Below, piece by piece: positions 60,216-64,000 of a stretch of DNA of 64,000 nt. Location of the stretch: assembly GCA_964619125.1 (NCBI GenBank), contig CAZUCA010000003.1, positions 22,966-86,965 of the forward strand. The letters run 5' to 3'. The DNA comes from Owenweeksia sp964619125 (GTDB taxonomy: Bacteria > Bacteroidota > Bacteroidia > Flavobacteriales > Schleiferiaceae). The notes under the pieces are model-generated. The model did no database searches. It had not been told where the DNA came from and saw only the letters and a list, made by a program, of their open reading frames with translations. Positions within the stretch are counted from its first letter, which is position 1. The number at the start of each line of letters is the position of its first letter. Both the position numbers and the translations under genes were made by a program.

Positions 60216-63200
60216 ATGCTGAATAAAATTCTTGAAATATCCCTTGGCAACCGCTTGCTGGTATTGCTTTCAGCCCTGGTGCTTACGGTATCCGGCGTAT
60301 ACATAGCCCGCAATATGAATGTAGACGTGTTTCCTGATCTTACTGCACCTACGGTAACCATCCTTACCGAGGCCCACGGCATGGAATCAGAGGAAGTGGA
60401 AAAGCTGGTGACTTTCCAGCTCGAAACCGCCATGAATGGCGCTCCTAATGTGCGCAGGATACGGTCTTCTTCGGCGGCAGGTATTTCTATTGTATGGGTG
60501 GAGTTTGACTGGAACACCGATATCTACCGGGCCCGGCAGATTGTGAGCGAACGGATACCCGCTGTGCGTGAAAAATTGCCGGCCGGAATCGGAGAGCCCA
60601 CTATGGCTCCTATTTCATCCATTATGGGAGAGTTAATGCTACTCGGGCTGCGTTCAGACAGTCTTTCGCCCATGGAACTGCGCACCCTGGCCGACTGGAG
60701 CATCAGACCCCAACTCAAAGCCCTGAGGGGAATTGCCAACGTAGTAGTGATTGGAGGCGAATACAAGCAGTACCAGGTGCTGGCCAACCCCAATAAAATG
60801 AAGCACTATGCGATAAGCCTTCAGGAGTTACAACAGGCAGTGGCAGCAGCCAATGTGAACAGCACCGGCGGATTTTACAATGAATTTGGCAACCAGTATA
60901 ACATCAAAGGCGAAGGCCGGTCGTATGATGTAGATGATTTGCAGGAAGGCCTGATAAAGCAAGTGAATGGACAGCCGGTGCGTATAAAAGATGTGGCAGA
61001 GGTGCAGATTGGCGCTGCCGACAAAATCGGTGATGGGGCCCTCAACGCCTCTCCCGCAGTGATTATGACTATTAGCAAGCAACCCGGTGTAAATACCCTG
61101 GAGCTTACTGAAAGCATCGATGAAGCTTTGGTGAAAATGAAAGAGACTCTGCCTGAAACGGTGGAGATCAAAAGCCACATATTCCGGCAGGCCGATTTCA
61201 TTAATGCCTCAATTAACAATCTTCAGCAAACCCTGCTGGAAGGCGCATTCTTTGTAATTCTGGTGTTGCTCATTTTCCTGATGAACTGGCGCACTACCGC
61301 CATATCATTATTGGCAATTCCCTTATCACTGCTGGTTTCAGTCATTGTTTTGAAACTGCTGGGCTATACCATTAACACCATGAGCCTGGGCGGCATGGCC
61401 ATTGCCATTGGCGCCCTGGTTGACGATGCCATCATCGATGTGGAAAACGTTTTTAAAAGACTCAGACAAAACGCCACCCTGCCTAAAGCCCAGCGTGAGC
61501 GCGTGCTGAAAGTAGTGCGCGACGCTTCAGTAGAAATCAGAAGCTCGATTATCAGCGCCACGCTGATCATTATCGTCTCCTTTATTCCGCTCTTTTTCCT
61601 CAGCGGCATGGAAGGTCGGCTTCTGAAACCACTGGGCATTGCCTTTATCACCTCAGTGCTCACCTCGCTGGTGGTGGCAGTCACCATTACGCCGGTCCTT
61701 TGTTCCTACTTACTTAAAAAGGATAAACTGTTGCAAAAGCAATCCGAGGGCACCAAAGTGGAGCGTTGGCTGCATAAGCGCTATGCTGGCTTGCTTACCA
61801 AATCGCTTAGATATTCTAAATGGGTAATTGGTGGAACCCTGGCCGTTTTCCTGGCGAGCCTGGTGTTGTTCTTCCAGTTGGGTAGAAGTTTTCTGCCCGA
61901 ATTCAATGAAGGCTCATTGGTGATCAGTGTGGTAGGAATGCCCGGTATGTCTTTGGAGGAAAGCAATAAAACCGGTAAACAGGTGGAGGAACTGCTGCTT
62001 GAGATGACTGAAGTTGAGGTGGTCACCCGCCGAACCGGCCGGGCTGAATTAGATGAACACGCCCAGGGTGTTAATGCTGCCGAAATTGATGCCCCTTTTA
62101 CTCTTAAGGATGACCAGAGCAAGGAAGAGTTTTTTGCGGCGGTTCGCGAAAAACTTAGTATAGTTTCCGGGGTAAATATCACTATCGGTCAGCCTATTGC
62201 TCACCGCATCGATCATATGCTTTCGGGTACACGGGCCAATATTGCCGTAAAGCTGTTTGGGGAGGATCTTAGCCTTCTTTACGGCCTCGGTAAGAAGGTT
62301 AAGGAAATTGCAGCCAATATCGATGGGCTGACAGATGTTGCGGTAGAACAGCAAATAGAGGTACCTCAAATCCGCATTACGCCCAGGCGTACCCTGCTGT
62401 CCGCATATGGTATGACCGCTGCCGACCTGATGCACTTTGTAGAGGTGGCTTTTGGTGGTGAGGTAGTAGGCCAAATTTATGAAGGGCAAATGCACTTTGA
62501 CCTGGTGGTGCGCTACCCGGAAGACTTTCGCGGTGATATCGAGAACATCAGAAATACCCTGGTGGACCTTCCCTCCGGAGGGCGGGTACCACTAAATCAG
62601 GTGGCTGATATCAGCTCGGTAAGCAGTCCCGATCGCATAAGCCGTGAAAATGTGCAGCGCAAAGTGGTGGTATCGGCCAATGTGCAGGGGCGCGATCTGA
62701 GGGGGGCGGTTACCGAACTGCAGGAAATGGTAAAGGCCGGCCTAAACCTTCCCCTGGGTTATCGCATAGAATATGGCGGCCAGTTTAAAAGTGAAGCCAG
62801 GGCCTCGCAGTTGCTTTTAATAGCGGCGGTATTGGCTGTATTAGTGATTTACCTGCTCCTCTATTTCGAGTTTCGCGACCTTAAGTTAGCAGGGATTGTA
62901 CTGCTGAATCTTCCCCTTGCGTTGATCGGTGGAATACTGATCGTTTATTTTACTTCAGGAATTATCAGCATTGCCGCTACCATTGGCTTTATCAGCTTGT
63001 TTGGCATTGCTACCAGGAATGGCATTCTGTTGATTTCCCGCTATCAGGACTTAAAGAATGAAGGTGAAATGATTGACAGCCTTATTATGAAAGGAACCCT
63101 GGATCGCCTCAACCCCATTATCATGACCGCGCTTACCACTGCCCTGGCCCTCATTCCACTGGTCATCAAGGGGGGCCAACCGGGAAATGAAATTCAAAGC

Positions 63201-63308
63201 CCCATGGCGGTGGTTATTTTAGGGGGACTGCTTACGGCTACCATTTTAAATTTACTGGTAATACCAAGTGTTTATTACTTACTGCATCAGCAGCAAAGCG
63301 ATCAGTGA
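60216..63308 (+). CDS. CzcA/CusA-family heavy-metal RND efflux pump
   Basis: 1030 residues, the usual size. V-F-P-D-L-T-A-P-T-V near the N-terminus, G-M-E-S-E-E-V-E-K-L-V-T and the TM4 sequence A-I-G-A-L-V-D-D-A-I-I-D-V-E-N-V-F place it in the HME subfamily; the acidic TM4 pattern differs from the Cu-type pump at 44846, so a different ion (Zn, Co, Ni) is likely. N-G-S-L-V-I-S-V-V-G-M-P-G-M-S and F-G-E-D-L match the periplasmic domain. Its partners are the TolC-like protein at 57220 and the adaptor at 58679. Metal specificity is inferred. Confidence 0.93.
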   Translation: MLNKILEISLGNRLLVLLSALVLTVSGVYIARNMNVDVFPDLTAPTVTILTEAHGMESEEVEKLVTFQLETAMNGAPNVRRIRSSSAAGISIVWVEFDWNTDIYRARQIVSERIPAVREKLPAGIGEPTMAPISSIMGELMLLGLRSDSLSPMELRTLADWSIRPQLKALRGIANVVVIGGEYKQYQVLANPNKMKHYAISLQELQQAVAAANVNSTGGFYNEFGNQYNIKGEGRSYDVDDLQEGLIKQVNGQPVRIKDVAEVQIGAADKIGDGALNASPAVIMTISKQPGVNTLELTESIDEALVKMKETLPETVEIKSHIFRQADFINASINNLQQTLLEGAFFVILVLLIFLMNWRTTAISLLAIPLSLLVSVIVLKLLGYTINTMSLGGMAIAIGALVDDAIIDVENVFKRLRQNATLPKAQRERVLKVVRDASVEIRSSIISATLIIIVSFIPLFFLSGMEGRLLKPLGIAFITSVLTSLVVAVTITPVLCSYLLKKDKLLQKQSEGTKVERWLHKRYAGLLTKSLRYSKWVIGGTLAVFLASLVLFFQLGRSFLPEFNEGSLVISVVGMPGMSLEESNKTGKQVEELLLEMTEVEVVTRRTGRAELDEHAQGVNAAEIDAPFTLKDDQSKEEFFAAVREKLSIVSGVNITIGQPIAHRIDHMLSGTRANIAVKLFGEDLSLLYGLGKKVKEIAANIDGLTDVAVEQQIEVPQIRITPRRTLLSAYGMTAADLMHFVEVAFGGEVVGQIYEGQMHFDLVVRYPEDFRGDIENIRNTLVDLPSGGRVPLNQVADISSVSSPDRISRENVQRKVVVSANVQGRDLRGAVTELQEMVKAGLNLPLGYRIEYGGQFKSEARASQLLLIAAVLAVLVIYLLLYFEFRDLKLAGIVLLNLPLALIGGILIVYFTSGIISIAATIGFISLFGIATRNGILLISRYQDLKNEGEMIDSLIMKGTLDRLNPIIMTALTTALALIPLVIKGGQPGNEIQSPMAVVILGGLLTATILNLLVIPSVYYLLHQQQSDQ

Positions 63309-63743
63309 AATAGCTTTTTAACAACCTAAAAAAGACTATGGGATTAAATCCCATCTAAGTGGGTTACTTTAAGGCAATAGTTGACTGTCAGCGGAATTTG
63401 ATGCAGGTTTCAATCCTTTCAATCTAAATTGCTACTGCCTGCCAATTGGCAGGCCGAATGATAAAACTATCTCGGCTTCCCTATTTCTCACCTGGCATTT
63501 CCCCGGCCTTCTCAATTATGATACGTTCATGAGAATCACCGCTAAAGCAAGGGCATTGGCTGCGACAAGCTCAACGTGAGCCTTACAGGCCCACGAAAGA
63601 CGTGGCAGGTTGCGCGGCAGGCTCAACCCGCCTCTGCCTGCTTTGTCAGGCTGGCCTTACACACCTTTCATTTCAGCAGCCCAAGCCCACCTTCATTGCA
63701 TGAGATTCGGGCGGGCTTCTCGTCCTCTCACAGTAAAGCATAA
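63309..63743. other. Noncoding stretch of about 430 bases
   Basis: No convincing gene in either direction. It contains an 18-base perfect palindrome at 63437-63454 and, further on, GC-rich text with repeated CAGGCT/CCTGCC elements (63605-63655, including TCAGGCTGG). It may be a decayed gene or a collection of small palindromic repeats. Confidence 0.5.
63437..63454. repeat. 18-base perfect palindrome
   Basis: GCCTGCCAATTGGCAGGC reads the same on both strands, without loop. It lies in the spacer after the second RND operon. It could be a protein-binding site, a REP-like remnant, or an end-of-transcript hairpin for the pump operon. Confidence 0.6.
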
Positions 63744-63745
63744 AA

Positions 63746-63771
63746 AAAGCCCCGGTAAAAACCGGGGCTTT
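63746..63771 (-). terminator. Rho-independent terminator behind tRNA-Leu
   Basis: An 11-base perfect stem AAAGCCCCGGT/ACCGGGGCTTT with a four-base loop. On the minus strand it lies directly after the tRNA and is followed by a T-run (the complement of 63742-63748). On the plus strand the stem ends in TTT, so it may act weakly in both directions. Confidence 0.85.
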
Positions 63772-63780
63772 CAGAAAAAG

Positions 63781-63862
63781 TGCGCACGAGAGGACTCGAA
63801 CCTCCACGCCCGAAGACACTGCCACCTGAAGACAGCGCGTCTACCAATTCCGCCACGTGCGC
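63781..63862 (-). tRNA. tRNA-Leu (anticodon CAG)
   Basis: Read on the minus strand it begins GCGCACGTGGCGGAATTGG and closes with CGTGCGC plus discriminator A, giving a seven-base acceptor stem. The anticodon stem CUGUC/GGCAG encloses UUCAGGU with anticodon CAG. A long variable arm (GUGUCUUCGGGCGU) marks a class II tRNA, and the T-arm has GGTTCGAGTCC. CCA is not encoded. It lies just after the alkane-monooxygenase-like gene. Confidence 0.95.
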
Positions 63863-63895
63863 TAAAATTGGGCTGCAAAAATAGATACTTTGTGT

Positions 63896-64000
63896 TTAAT
63901 CTACCAAAGGCTGGGGCGAATATTTTTTCAGTCTTTTGTTCATCACTGAAAACCAAAGCGGTGGAAACAGCGACAACAGCATCATCCCCGGGTAGCCGGT
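63896..64000 (-). CDS. Alkane 1-monooxygenase-like membrane protein, C-terminal fragment
   Basis: Only the last 34 residues are in the window; the gene continues beyond 64000. The fragment reads T-G-Y-P-G-M-M-L-L-S-L-F-P-P-L-W-F, then S-V-M-N-K-R-L, ending P-L-V-D. L-P-T-G-Y-P-x-M followed by P-P-L-W-F-x-V-M-N-x-R is how AlkB-type non-haem di-iron hydroxylases usually end. The His motifs are outside the window, so the assignment is tentative. Confidence 0.6.
   Translation of the reverse strand, partial: TGYPGMMLLSLFPPLWFSVMNKRLKKYSPQPLVD

Overview
The window comes from a Bacteroidota bacterium. Evidence: type IX secretion C-terminal sorting domains on two giant exported proteins, MBG-type repeats, a hybrid histidine kinase ending in an AraC-type DNA-binding domain, TAnnTTTG-like promoter elements, an HYC_CC_PP-type small protein ahead of a metal RND pump, and many signal peptides ending in A/S-Q. 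Genus cannot be read from the sequence. The record is a draft assembly: a run of 100 N at 6796-6895 is flanked by an exact 55-base duplication and is almost certainly a scaffolding artefact inside one sulfatase gene. No phage, transposase, CRISPR array or SusC/SusD pair was seen.

Region 1 (35-12.0 kb) is a sulfatase locus: an outer-membrane barrel protein, a lipoprotein formylglycine-generating enzyme (FGE) with both catalytic cysteines, a one-piece hybrid kinase/AraC regulator, a small protein resembling an acyl carrier protein without the phosphopantetheine serine, and four exported cysteine-type sulfatases. The FGE would convert the active-site cysteine of the sulfatases, and the regulator probably controls the set. 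A 20-base motif recurs ahead of the small gene and of sulfatase 2, with a weaker copy ahead of sulfatase 1.

Region 2 (12.0-18.5 kb) holds outer-membrane barrel proteins (one Omp85-like without POTRA domains), an aquaporin, a DUF502-like membrane protein and a LOG-family nucleotide hydrolase. Region 3 (18.7-22.9 kb) is a 1256-residue multi-PAS sensor with a histidine domain but no ATPase domain, overlapping a single-domain response regulator. Region 4 (23.0-34.4 kb) encodes two tandem paralogous secreted proteins of 1822 and 1898 residues, each with a beta-rich N-terminal module, a subtilisin-like S8 domain, MBG repeats, a sorting domain and a striking block of hexapeptides of the form Y-P-L-V-N-A. 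The second copy has Asn in place of the catalytic Asp. Region 5 (34.4-41.8 kb) contains a TPR adenylate cyclase, an HD hydrolase, two universal stress proteins and an Mla-type lipid ABC transporter.

Region 6 (41.9-63.3 kb) is mainly a metal, probably copper, homeostasis island. QueD and an MbnH/MbnP pair are on the minus strand; then on the plus strand come two heavy-metal RND efflux systems, a CopB-like P-type ATPase, an HMA-AraC regulator, an HMA-MauE membrane protein, DUF3347 and DUF305 proteins and His-rich small proteins. Both RND systems begin with a small Cys- or His-rich exported protein behind nearly the same promoter-proximal sequence, with a hairpin between the small gene and the next pump gene. 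Region 7 (63.3-64.0 kb) holds a noncoding stretch, a terminator, tRNA-Leu(CAG) and the C-terminus of an alkane-monooxygenase-like membrane protein.
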